Positions 44,351 through 55,330 of a stretch of DNA of 64,000 nt are shown here, one piece after another. Each line of letters begins with the position of its first letter. Within the stretch, counting starts at the first letter, position 1. Source of the DNA: Sympetrum striolatum (lineage: Eukaryota > Arthropoda > Insecta > Odonata > Libellulidae); NCBI GenBank assembly GCA_947579665.1, contig OX388345.1, positions 70,423,454 to 70,487,453 on the forward strand. The letters run 5' to 3'. The position numbers and the translations under genes are program-made. The notes under the pieces were generated by a model that was not told where the DNA came from, did not search any database, and worked only from the letters and a program-made list of their open reading frames with translations.

Positions 44351-46325
44351 GATTAATAGGCACAAGTATTTTTTTCTCATTCCTTAATCCTTATATACGA
44401 AGAATGAGGTTGGTGGGAACATTACTACTCATCTTTATATCTAATATCATCGATACGGCATCGTTTAACTCCATTTTGAAGGCGGAATATCTACTTAGTT
44501 AGTTTCGAATTTTAGCTTCTAATTATAGATTTTTAAATTTTACACAGCAATTTATTGCAAGTACGATAAAAAACTTCCAATTATACAAATTTCAAAATTA
44601 TTTTACACGTAATTTTCGCTACAATAAATTATTGCGTGTGATGAAATTCCTCCAATTATCATCAAGTAAGTCAAATTTCATTATTTAAAAAAATTTTATT
44701 CTTGAATAATTTTGGTTTCATTGGTTTTGAATAAATCTCTGCCGAGCAAAATGTCTTTAGGTCGTACTTACACGAAGACGTAGGAATATTTTGGTGGATA
44801 AACATTATAATTCTGGAAAAGTCCATTGATTACAAAGTAAGCCTATTTATCTAAGATAAATAGCTGGAAAATATTTTAATTAAATCTTAGATATACACCA
44901 TTAATTGAATTCTAGGAAAAGGTTAAAAGGATATAGAATTCCCTCCCGAACGGAATGTTAAAATGTTCTATTTGAACAACTGTTTGATATAGTACCCAAC
45001 CTGGGAGATCTGCGTTTGTGTCTTGATCCCCTCAGACTTTGTTAGTGTTCTTTCCTCCTAGAGTCAACTGAATTATGTAATTTGTGGAATACGTAATATT
45101 TTTCGGGCAATGTGATGCCTGGTCATTCGTTATTGCGTAGTTTTCTCATTTTACTTATCTGCAAATCGCATACATTTTGGTGTGCAGAAAAATCGTGTGA
45201 AGATCGGAAAAAAACCGATAAATTGTGTATGAAATCACCTAATTATCTCTATAATGAATCTGGAAATCATTTCCAATTCACGAATGACCAATGGTTGGAA
45301 ATCTTAAATTAATGACTTGTAATTTATGGAGTAGAATTTCGGTAAGCAAGGTTTATTAATTTTAATTAATTTTATGCGGTGTAAATCAACCGAGATAAGA
45401 ATTGTGTTTTTAATTCGGGGAAATCTCGCTTTTACATTAATAATCTTCCCATTTATCTACCCGAATTCATCCCATAGATGTCCTGGGAATAACACGTACG
45501 CTGTTTAAAATGTTTACAGAGCGATAGGAATCACAATACCTTCATTAATTATTCCCTCCTTACACATCTTTTCAATTTACATATCCAGACTGAATTTCCA
45601 TCCTTGAGATCGATCCTTATCTTCATAGAATTTGAAAGGAGCAAAGCGTCGCCCTATCTTCTCATCTACTTTTCTAGAGCGAGCCAAGACGCTTTTTTTC
45701 TTCTTTTCAGAGATCTTAATTCTCGATACGCTGCTATTAATCTTCTTCACTTTCAAACCCTCTTATCTCATTTGCATAATCTCTTTCTCTGACCTTCCAT
45801 TTGACATTGCGAAGGGAGCCGATATTGCGGTCTCCCGTTACACACTGCTTCGGTGCCTTTTTGAGGGTTTAGCCATTGGGAGTTCTTATCGAACAAACAT
45901 TTCTCTTGTCGAGCGAAGTCGTATGTGCATTTTTAACTGCGTCAGGTTTTGACGATTGCTATCGTGGCGCTGCGGCTTTGTTGTAGGGAATTAAAAAGCT
46001 ATTCTGTGTGCGGGTTCGAAATACACGTGTTAATGTGTTAAAGGATTGCTCCCATTCATAATCCGGCGGTTATTTGCTTCCGCATCAGGTGCCGGGATCG
46101 TGTTTAGGGAATGGGACTGGCGGCGAACCAGTGCGACAGATATGAAAGAAAAAGAATGAATTTCATTAATTCTCACTATTCGGAAATTGGAGCTGCCGTT
46201 TCGACGCAGTTGTTTGGTGGCCTGACGCTTCCAGTGAAAGTTTTGTGAGAGTGTTAACAGTTTTTCTATTTTTAATAGCCCAAAATTTTATGATTCCAAG
46301 AAGTGGGAACTAATGACATGGCTAG
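44351..46325. other. Gene-free stretch
   Basis: AT-rich with a GC-richer patch at 45600-46260. A 65-codon plus frame from the ATG at 45115 begins with a signal-peptide-like hydrophobic run (SLLRSFLILLICKSHTFWC) but has no homologue I can name; a frame at 45632-45952 is also unassigned. No repeat was recognised. Confidence 0.3.
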
Positions 46326-46329
46326 GATA

Positions 46330-46395
46330 GGAGTGTCCAAGTTTTTTCCTCTGCCGAACCACATTCCGCTGTACTATGTCTTTAGGGACCTCAGA
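46330..46395 (+). mobile_element. Possible hAT-like transposon terminal sequence
   Basis: AGGAGTGTCCAAGTTTTTTCC followed by CCGAACCACATTC resembles the common hAT-type end (CAG.GGTGTCCAAACTTTTT…GGGCCACATT). No second terminal repeat or transposase was found. Resemblance only. Confidence 0.3.
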
Positions 46396-46885
46396 TGGCG
46401 TATTCCAAAATATACTCATAAATATATAACATAAATAAGTTTATTTACATGTATAGAAGTATTTGTATACAAGTTTAAGTATAAAAGTACAGTTATATAA
46501 ATAAGCACTACTTACCAACCGAAAATCAATAGCAGAATTTTAGTATAGGGATTTGATTCGATAGAAAATTTCACGATATGGATTGGAAAGAAACGGCAAT
46601 GTAAAAAATTCTTCAAGACTATTTAATTGCTTTTTCACAAATTCTTCTGAAGTCGATTCATGAAATCGACAAGTATTATTTTTTATTATTATACAATTTC
46701 CCCCAGTAAGACTCTGGGTCAAGTGGTGACGTTATTTTATACAACGTTCAACTACTGGATCAAATGCAAACATATTACAAATTCCTTACTATACACATAG
46801 AAAACATGGGTGCATAAACACCAAACTAAATAATTAAGAATTATTACAAAATACGATAATTTGCAATTTAAACAGCTATAATTTT
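46396..46885. other. AT-rich gene-free stretch
   Basis: Low-complexity TATA/AATA words; an unassigned 60-codon minus frame at 46540-46722. Nothing else. Confidence 0.35.
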
Positions 46886-46967
46886 CAGATTAATCAACAA
46901 CGACTAGAAGTAGCATCTATACGCTACAGATTAATCAACAACGACTAGAAGTAGCATCTATACGCTA
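46886..46967. repeat. Perfect tandem duplication, 2 x 41 bp
   Basis: Two identical 41-bp units (46886-46926 and 46927-46967), each starting CAGATTAATCAACAACGACT and ending CATCTATACGCTA. The absence of any difference implies a recent event or an assembly/slippage artefact. Confidence 0.95.
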
Positions 46968-47399
46968 CAATACACCCCAATTTGTTACAATGAGAGGAAT
47001 GTATATGGGTATTGGATCGAATTGGAGTATTTGAAAATACTGCTCGCACTGAAAGACGAATAACATATTTTCGTATTTTTCATTTGAGAATTGTTATTCC
47101 ATTTTTACTACATCTTCTCCAATTGCAACATAAGCTGGGAATACTCCGCAGTTGGAAATTCCCAGGAATCTTGATGTCATTTTATGCAGTAGATTATCTC
47201 TTATTTCCGTAGAAACGTTCAAGATAGCTTGTATTATAAGTGAAGTCGATTTCATTGCTTCACCGTGCAGAGAAATCTAGTTTCAAACCCAAACAAGAAC
47301 TTCCATTTTCAGACAAACAATCCTTGTCGTTAACATTCTGCCGATTCATGCGTAAACTCCTAGATAAATGGCAGAAGCTATGCTAAAGTCGTAGAAGTC

Positions 47400-47930
47400 G
47401 ACTGCGTCAGACGGCGTGGCCGAGATCAAAGAAAATTCCGAGAGACCGGCGACATAAAAAATGTTTAGACTTCATTTCGAACGAAAACGCTTTTTGTTAC
47501 AAGGCAATAATTGTCAGGATGATCGTCCTCGCCCATAAGAAGATTCGATTATTTGTTTCACGGAAGAAGCAGCGTGGAAAGCAGTTTTTTATATGGCTCC
47601 CTGCCTACGATACAACTCTCCGTGGAGAACCGAATCTTTTCCTCCGCATGACAGAATATTCGGGACTCTCTCCCGCACCTCGTTATTCCTCCAATTTTAT
47701 CCTCTCGCCTTTGACCCGCGCTCCGAGGTCACGTTAAGTTGCGCAATGTCCTCATCCGGAGGAGCCTCCTCCTCCTTCCCTCATTTTTATTCATAGTTTT
47801 TCATCTTTCCGAGTTTTGTTCCTTGTGAATGCAGCCTCGCCTGTTTCCAGCTTCTCTCGACAGCTGGGCGTATAATACGAGTAGGTCTCGTGAGAGCTGC
47901 TACAACGTTGGAACAAATCTGTTTTCTAAG
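47400..47930. other. GC-richer island
   Basis: Two plus-strand frames overlap in different phases (47519-47737, 47593-47796). No domain was recognised. Confidence 0.3.
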
Positions 47931-48028
47931 CTTTTGGTATATAATCCGGGATGATTTTTCTATATACCAATATTATTTATAATTCCAGCATTCTATACTT
48001 TTGGTATATAATTCAGGTTGATTTCCTC
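47931..48028. repeat. Imperfect tandem repeat, about 67-bp period
   Basis: CTTTTGGTATATAATCCGGG followed by ATGATTTT at 47931-47957 is repeated as CTTTTGGTATATAATTCAGG and TTGATTTC at 47998-48025. The intervening 40 bases differ. Confidence 0.6.
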
Positions 48029-48699
48029 ATAACTATATGGTACAATACAAAAATTATTTTGTGTAGTGAATAATTGAAAAAAGGTTCATCTAATTGGCGC
48101 TCTTCTGAAGACATAATTAAAGGGAAACGTTGGATCTTCCAACTATTTTTACCCGGCTGGAAACCCGAGAAGTATTCCTCAGTCAAATACACCGGGAAAG
48201 TATTAGATCTTTTTACTGTGAACAGTTATACTAATCCCTTGAAAGTTGCCAAAAGATTTAGATATTGAGGTTCCTAAATGTTAAAATCGATTGATTAAAT
48301 TTGAGAGACGCTATTGTTATTGAACGACTAATTATTCTGAGTTGCAGCGCTAATTATTTTTCGCTTTACATTCAGCTACATGCGAAGTGAAAATTGCTTG
48401 TTTTTCTCTACGTTTATAGTAAAATAAGTATTCTACATATGCAGGCTAAATATATCTGGAGAATAGCTAACGACTCGATAGTAGACTTCCAAGAAGACAA
48501 CGTTGGAGGTCCGTAGCAGTGACCCCAACTCCGCCGCATTGTTTTTTTCATATTCTATTTTCAGACACATAAAAAACACTGTGAAATAAGAGATAGGACA
48601 GTTTGGCGCCTTTTCCCCTCGCTCTTTTCTCTTACTTCAGCTCAAAATTTGGCCAAAAAATTCATCTTCTATTTTGCTGCGTTTAATTCGTCATGACTT
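48029..48699. other. Unassigned stretch
   Basis: AT-rich to mixed. The 64-codon plus frame at 48074-48268 is unassigned. No repeat was recognised. Confidence 0.35.
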
Positions 48700-48833
48700 C
48701 TCCTTAAGCACTAACAAGAGTAAGAGTAAGACTAAAAGTAAAGACTTGTAAGAGTAAAACTAATAAATAACACATATTTGAGTACGGAATGGAAACACTT
48801 GGGATTGAGTACGGAATCCCAAGTGTTTCCATT
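48700..48833. repeat. Quasi-palindrome with flanking direct repeat
   Basis: After a run of AGTAAG/AGTAAA words (48718-48765), a 19-bp perfect inverted repeat (AATGGAAACACTTGGGATT at 48788-48806; complement at 48815-48833) surrounds an eight-base loop. The 13-base word TTGAGTACGGAAT occurs at both 48778-48790 and 48805-48817, so the left arm and the loop region share the same lead-in. Confidence 0.9.
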
Positions 48834-49530
48834 AGTTTTCTCTAGCAGTTTTTTACCACTTCGACTTTGAACCTTTCTCTTTCACCAGTCCTCTTTTTCA
48901 GTGAAAATTTGTTGAAATCGACATTCTGTATATTCTAAACTCATAAAAATTACCGTAATTTTCCAATTATAATACGCACCCACTATGAGACGCACCCACG
49001 TTATTACGAGCGCAATGTGAGAATTTTCTTATCACCATGTATAATACGCAGTTGGCTTTTAGAGAATCATTTCGACAGATCACCGCGCAAGCATGGAATG
49101 CTGCTAATGGATGGCTTTCCCCCTTGCTCTTACGTACCCCTTTGATTTCTCAATGTGACGATCTGTCAGTAACAGGTTCTTCCCCTCTGAATTTTTGTTT
49201 TAATTTAATAATTTTATTAATATGCAGCTGTGTTCTTTTTAGAATAAACGTGAAATCTGAATACATATATGTATGTTGAGTTATTTACTTCAAATGTCAT
49301 CCACAGCCCGAATAAAAAGATGATGTTTTTAACCATGTATAATACGCACCCTACTTTTGTGACGTATTTTCGTGGAAAAATTGCTCACTGCATATGGAAA
49401 ATTACGGTAATTAAAATCTTACGCAGAACTTTGTGAGCCAATCTTTCCTATGTAGAATGTTAAACGTCAAATTCCAATACAGGAAAGAAAAAATTTTCGA
49501 TCTCTAGGACAGCATTTTTTTTCTGTGTGA
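48834..49530. other. Gene-free stretch with TATAATACGCACC words
   Basis: ATAATACGCACCCAC (48970-48984) and ATAATACGCACCCTAC (49338-49353) recur about 370 bp apart, with a third ATAATACGCA at 49040. The three hits suggest a diverged dispersed element. No coding signal was recognised. Confidence 0.35.
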
Positions 49531-50040
49531 TCCGGTGCGGCATGCACAACTTGCTTACGTCTGCCCCGTGTCTCGCAGTCCCCCGCTTCCTCATTTTTTT
49601 GCGCCTACTCTTGTCCGACCCCTTTCATCCCTTGTGAATGACGCTCCCAAGGCATTTGGCGATCGTGCGAATTTTTCGGAAGAATGGGCCTCCGACGTTA
49701 CCTTTTTTGGGCCGTCACCTTTTTATTCGTCTGGACTGGATTCTGCCGGGAATTCCTCGGAAAAAAATCCGAAACTCTTTGGAAAAGGCGGGAGGTAGCC
49801 GAGCCTTAACTTCGCCCCATTCATGCAAAAAGTAGTTTGGATCGGCGATCGGATGCTGCAGAATTCTCTGTGCAATTCGTACCTTTTCGTTATTCGGCCT
49901 GCTTTACAGACCCCTTTCCGCCGAACGTAGGATTTTTCCATTATGATACGTGAGGTTATTTTAGCTGGGGCGTTAGGTTCCCGTGGTGGATATATATTGA
50001 AGTATCCCTCCAAAACATGAAGTTGATGCATTAGTAATTT
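49531..50040. other. GC-richer island
   Basis: Plus frames (49535-49798, 49638-49835) and a minus frame (49723-50031) overlap. No domain was recognised. Confidence 0.3.
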
Positions 50041-50279
50041 ACTTCAAGTCGGGCTTTACGTTACCGACCCGCTTTCAGGCAACATAACTGCAAGTTCCTT
50101 TCCCTCCTGCAACACTATTCATGTTGGTCGGATTTTCACGCTTTACAGTACCATAGACCTTTAATAACATTAGGATATTTTAGTCGATTATTAATTTTGA
50201 TTTTTCTTTCCGTATGTCTTCCTCTAATAACGAATTTTAACCTAAACCTATCTCACTTAGAATCTCCGATCCCGTTATC

Positions 50280-50600
50280 GTTAGGAAGTTTTTATACAGG
50301 CGATATTTTTCTGTTATCTTGTGCATCGAATGTGTATCCTGCATAATGGGAATAGCGTAGTGGAAAATTTGCTCTGAGATTCGAATTTCTTTCATTTTCA
50401 ACTTCACTGCACAAATATATTAGAGGATGTATTTTCCGGAGAGTGGTTCAATTTCTCGTTTATCTCATAGCATCTTATTTTCAAATTTCCCTTTCTATTT
50501 CCATTTACATAGATAACGCTATCATATAATAATGCGAAGAAGTGACTACATTAAGAATAGAAGGATAAATCAAGGATGGAGAAACTTTTCTCAAGGGAAT
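50280..50600 (+). repeat. Diverged repeat pair, copy 1
   Basis: Collinear with 53215-53515 in the same orientation. Shared words in order: GCGAT.TTTTTC..TTATCTT, GCATA.TGGGAA.AG, GATTCGAA.TT, TCATTTTCAACTTCACTGCA (identical 20 bases), CAAATA, then TTCC, CATTTA, ATAATA and GAGAAA. Spacing is conserved within a few bases over roughly 250-300 bp. The element class is unknown; it could be an old local duplication or two insertions of one repeat. Confidence 0.7.
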
Positions 50601-51219
50601 ACTGCGTATAAAAGCATTACGCCGCGTGTAGAACTTCAAAGACGCTATGGAGTTAAGTTTTGAAGATGTTTGAGATGCCCACCAGAAAATATTTACGTTG
50701 AGAAACGAAGTAACTGCTACCTTAACGTATTTATGAAAAGAATGGCAAATGACATTGTAATTTTATTGTATGGAACGAGACATTTCACCCTGAAAGTCTT
50801 CAGAATATCGCGGATTCCTTTAAACCAATGGCATTTAGTTTGGAAAACTGTCCTTCCCTACTCTGATGGGTATTGGACTTTTTTGAATTACAGGAAGCAT
50901 CCCTTTTGAATCTATCCCTATAAATCTCTCCAACAACAGGCATATTATTATCATTTCGAGTAGTAGGTATTGACAGTCTTATCTCAGTAACTTGTGTATT
51001 ATCGTAGTATCGATAAAAACAATTAGTGTGTCAAAGGAAAGATAAAATTTCTTTTTTGCTGTACCAAGAGACACATTTTAAATATTACTATCATCAAGAT
51101 CTGGAGATAGAAACAAAGTATATGGTATCCTAAAATTAAATCTCGATACAGCTAAATTAGCTACTTCGTGTTTATATTTTCATACCAGCTGTTTGATACC
51201 ACGTTTGTTACAACCGTTA
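50601..51219. other. Unassigned stretch
   Basis: An 79-codon plus frame (50670-50909) without recognisable domain; otherwise AT-rich. Confidence 0.35.
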
Positions 51220-51900
51220 CGTGTTAGCTGTTTTTATTCGTGGCACATGCTCTTTCATTCGTGCTTTTTTGGTGGATTCTTCATCTGATATGCAACGCAT
51301 TATTCGAGCACCGATTAATCCGGAGTTACTAGTTAGGTCGCGAATGAGAGCTTTTGTCTCGAAGGATGTAACACCAATCTCACAAATTGTCAGAATTCTC
51401 TTCTGGAGTACTTACAACGTTTTTTGTTCGCCGAATGATACTCGTTGGAAAGAGTCTCTTGTATCTCCTTACGACGCCATGCGTTTTTTGTGCTCTCATC
51501 TCGCCCTCTTGATTTATGTGGGAATTTTTTCCGACCGACCACCCTTGAGCCTTTTTCCACACCCGAGGACGGCCGGACCATGTGAAGTGCTTCGCAGGAA
51601 AAAAGAACTCGATGACGGTCTCACCGTTCCTGCAGAGATGACATCGGCGAGCCGTGAGATGATGGAAGAAACACTTTCTTGTTAAGAGTCCAAACACAGG
51701 AAGCTATCCTTTCTCCCGTCAAATCGGGAAAAAAATTGGGTTTTGCGACGGAATCGGAGGGCGTTTTTCGGCCCATTCTCTTGGCAAGTGAGGCGAATTG
51801 GATAACTTTGATTGATTCGGATATGATGCGCCAAATGTCGGGTTTTCTTTCTTCGGTCACTGCAGTTGAGCGTCATCCACTACTATGCAGTTATACATTT
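51220..51900. other. GC-richer island with a 154-codon open frame
   Basis: A plus frame at 51221-51685 (154 codons) and another at 51679-51930 overlap minus frames at 51380-51697, 51390-51581, 51621-51860 and 51682-51876. The minus and plus frames are open together, which argues for composition. No domain was recognised. Confidence 0.25.
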
Positions 51901-51964
51901 CTTTCTTTAAAAAATTCAAAGCTTTCATAATATACCTGAGACAGGGAATCCATCTTTATCCTTA

Positions 51965-52400
51965 CAGTTTTATAGTAACAACAATAGTAGTTTATTGACG
52001 TAAAAATTCACAATTATATTCAGATAGTTTCACTGAAAGTGAACAGATGTATTTTTCTATTAAAAATTATTCTAAAATTACATATACGTAGTGAATCATA
52101 ATTTCATCCAGTTTGAATAATTATCCATACATTGATATCACATTAGTATTTCATATTATATATTTATTTTATATTAAAAATACCTACATACATAAATACG
52201 TTTTACTTTACATAAAATTTTCGTACATAAAACATGCATATACAATATAGCTATAAGTATCCTTTTCACTATTTATATATTTTAAATCATCAATTTTAAT
52301 CACCCTATCTTTAATCTATTTTAAATCTCTTGACTTTTTTGCAACCTATTATACACAGTAAGAGCAATTGAAGATTAAATGCCTTGAAGGATTCGTTTAT
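51965..52400 (-). mobile_element. Possible LINE 3' end
   Basis: Read on the minus strand, an AT-rich tract ends in GACGTCAATAAAC-like sequence (TTTACGTCAATAAACTACTA, 51988-52007) and a TTGTTGTTACTAT tail. Upstream, a short stretch reads IALTVYNRLQKSQEI, vaguely like the N.LP..I end of LINE proteins, but interrupted by stops. Weak call. Confidence 0.25.
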
Positions 52401-53214
52401 TTAGTGGTGAACACATAATTTAATGTTTTATATATATAGCCAAGTAAAAATCGTAGAATGAATGATAAAGAATCAAAATATTCTTGTTAAATTGTTCTGT
52501 TCACTTATGTTATTTTTATAAACTGTGTGTTTCTATTAGCAAGAAAGTCATAGTAAAGTAGTAAAACGCGAATAGGTAGATTGTTAATTGATTCAAATTA
52601 TTCCTCTCACACTTCATTCCTCATATCCTTAATTTTGCTTATTACTTCAATTTGGTATGTATCTCCTCAGTAACCATTCTCATTTATTATTATGGTTATA
52701 ATTGAAGCTGTATCTTTCTCTCGGAGTTTTTAATACTAAATGTGTAATTTAATTCAAAAGACTTTTTTTGGGAGTTTCAAAATCGATTCGGCAATGCAGA
52801 ATCGCTATTATCATCATTGATTCTTTAACATTGATATTTTTGTGAAGGACGATTGGAGATCTCATTTTATATTAACAAAGGAAACGTAACCTCCATTGCA
52901 TGCGATGAAGCGTAAAATGAATCAACTCAATTTCCTTTTCCGTAGACTACTTTGAGTAAATTAATAAGTAAAATTATTTTATTCGTACTAGAGTTCTTGG
53001 TTGGAATTTGCTCGATACGGAAGGTATGCTCAGAGGATTCAGTTTTTAATTGAAATTTGTTTTATTTTTATTGGAATTTGGATACCATATAACATTAAGG
53101 CAATCTTCGTTGTCGTCTCATTGATTAAACTTCGCTTTAAGCAATTTTCCGGTCCTGCAGCAGTGAATAGGCAATTCCTCGTTGAATTTCCAACTTCATT
53201 CCAGTTTGAAATAT
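52401..53214. other. AT-rich gene-free stretch
   Basis: Nothing recognised; the 136-codon plus frame that begins at 53001 runs into repeat copy 2 and is not considered a gene. Confidence 0.4.
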
Positions 53215-53515
53215 TTTTCCGTTTTATGAGGACGATGTTTTTCCATTATCTTTTACGATTAATATATTGCATAGTGGGAACAGTGCAGGGGAAAATTGGA
53301 TATGGGATTCGAACTTTTATCATTTTCAACTTCACTGCACAAATACCTGAGAGCTTTTCTTCTGAGGAATTTTCCAAAGAATTCTCCCAATACTTTTTAT
53401 CTTATATTTAAGATTTTCTTCTCCATTTATACTTACTATAAAAGAGCTATTTTATAATATCATGGAAAATAGGTTAGTTTGAGAGTGAGAAAGCTTTTTT
53501 CATGATAAGGTCTCA
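53215..53515 (+). repeat. Diverged repeat pair, copy 2
   Basis: Matches 50280-50600. It contains GACGATGTTTTTCCATTATCTT, GCATAGTGGGAACAG, GGGATTCGAACTTTTATC and the identical TCATTTTCAACTTCACTGCA. The open frame across it (to 53411) is closed in copy 1, evidence that it is not under coding constraint. Confidence 0.7.
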
Positions 53516-54059
53516 TCTTAAGTATTTGCTTGTATTATTTTATTCTTGTCTCATTCCGAATATTTGACGAGCTTTTATTAAGCGAAATACTGTTCATGCT
53601 AATTGAATGGTAATATTTGACAAAGTTAGTTTAATCTAGTGAATATTCTGTTTTTATATTATGTTATTTTCATGTATTTAATTTTTATTTTTTTACTATT
53701 GATACATTTCCTGTTGTTACATTTAAAACTCGTCTCGCAATTAGTTTTTATTTGTGAGATGCTGATTTTTATGTAAATATGTCACATTTGTTCGTTCTTT
53801 TTTGTATACCTCTATCAATTTTATTTTTGTCTTTTATAACTCTTTTAACCTACTTTCATCAGCAAATTTAGCTATCTATCTGTATGCTTTTCACACTCCC
53901 CTTCTAGTGAGTGCTTTCCTGCAGTGGAAATTTTTCTTAAGCTCTTAGCTTAAGTTTTTTAATGCGCATAGTAGTTTTCTTCTTTTTACTTTTGATATTC
54001 GTCATATACAATTCGTCATCATTAGATATTGATATTCATATATTCGTCATTTCTCATAT
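53516..54059. other. AT-rich, possible LINE 3' UTR
   Basis: T-rich sequence leading to the LINE tail at 54060 and comparable in composition to the T-rich stretch before the tail at 36253. It may be 3' UTR of that element, but no coding part was found. Confidence 0.3.
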
Positions 54060-54135
54060 GACGAAGGGTTAGATGTAAGAAGAGACTTCCTAGTCTCAAT
54101 CTCGCCCTAATTAAGTCCTTTTATTATTATCTTAG
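54060..54135 (+). mobile_element. LINE 3' tail
   Basis: GGGTTAGATGTAAGAAGAGA and the hairpin GAGACT-TCCT-AGTCTC (54082-54097) are followed by AATCTCGCCCTAATTAAGTCC and a TTATTATTAT tail. The stem is identical to that at 6462-6477, while the loop differs (TCCT versus TTTT), so the stem rather than the loop is conserved. Confidence 0.7.
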
Positions 54136-54719
54136 GCAGTCTATTAAAGTATTAGGCCGGGAATCAAAGTATTAGACCGTAAGTGGAACTACACGGGCGA
54201 TTTTAAATGGCCTATATAAGATATTTGAATTGTCTACCGTCCAATGCATACACTGGCAAATGACTTTAATTTCCAGGTAAAATTTAAAAGAATATTTTCC
54301 AACGATTTTCAGTTTAGTAAACTGTGTAGAGAAAATATTGATTAAATAAATTAAATTGCGACAAAAAAAGAAGAAAAGCTATGCTGGACATCGAAAAAGG
54401 CCGCGAACTAATCACTGTAGGTTTACATGGAAGAAGATATTTTCAGTGATATTTTCACATGATATTGTTACTATAACTTCTGCAATTTTCATTCGAAATT
54501 TTTATCATCCAAGAAGCACTGTAAAAGTTGGATATTTTTTCGTCACCCAACCTTTGGCATACATGTATTTGGCGATCCAGAAAAAAATTCTCCCCTCCCA
54601 GTCGAAAAATTATATATATCGTCATTAACCCGCAATCAAACCCAAATTAGCGCCATAAAAATTCATCCTCTATTTACCTCGGCATCGCCGTAAATTTTCT
54701 TAACAGAGCGTCCACTTCA
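54136..54719. other. Unassigned stretch with a weak splice motif
   Basis: AAAGTATTAGGCCG and AAAGTATTAGACCG form a short direct repeat (54147-54180). TGACTTTAATTTCCAG directly followed by GTAAAA at 54261-54282 is a weaker version of the juxtaposed splice signals at 12890 and 41367. Confidence 0.3.
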
Positions 54720-55330
54720 TTACCATCGAGGTCTAGACTTCCCGATCCCGGTAATCCACTTTGCGTTTTAATGGGGAAATTTATATGCGGGGGCATCCAC
54801 TCACTCTCATAACCGTATCCAAATTAACAGCTGGTGCCTTTTTATTCGCTCTGCATCCGTTCGATTTTCTTTCTTCTTTTTTTTTGGTCCCAAGGCCGGA
54901 CCCGCCCCCGGAGTAAATCCGGGCGCGGAGTAAAATTCAATTTTTGTATCGCCGATTCTCAATTAGGAAGACCTTCCAGCATTTCGGTCCACCGCCTTTT
55001 TACCACTTTTTCCCGCCGTTCCTTTTCTTTCTTACCTTTTATACACTCCTCCCACTCTCCCTGCATCATCTTCCTCCTCCTCCCGGGACCTTCCGACGTC
55101 CTTGGACGTCCATCCCAACCTCCACCTCCGGAGACCTGGAGGATACGGACCGGGGCGCGTTTCTCACGCATTTTTCCGCGGTACCGATTTCATATCGGGA
55201 CTCGGGTAAGTCGTAAAGAGGAAAGTCGCGTTGCGTAAGAGAGGTTTTATTCCGCGCGAGTTTTATGTCACCGAAATCCAAGAACCGGATGTTTGTGTCG
55301 GGGGCCGTTTCCGTCGGATATAAAAGTTTT
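54720..55330 (+). other. GC-richer island with a candidate exon
   Basis: A very long pyrimidine tract (54861-54890) leads to CCCAAG at 54889-54894. A frame of 103 codons then stays open to a strong donor, CGG/GTAAGT, at 55206. The putative exon 54895-55205 (311 nt) is Pro/Ser/Arg-rich with no domain. Minus frames (54959-55171, 55066-55431) are open too, so composition may explain the open frame. The acceptor ends in AAG, which is less favourable than CAG. Confidence 0.25.

Noticed and set aside
45115..45312. Small secreted protein (65 codons with a signal-peptide-like start)
   Set aside because: A hydrophobic start is common by chance in T-rich DNA. There is no family match, no supporting signals and poor context.
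53001..53411. A 136-codon plus-strand open frame
   Set aside because: It lies partly inside the diverged repeat whose other copy (50280-50600) does not keep the frame open.
54261..54282. Third recursive splice site (TTTCCAG then GTAAAA)
   Set aside because: The pyrimidine tract is short and the donor is weak. It is kept only as a note in the feature list.
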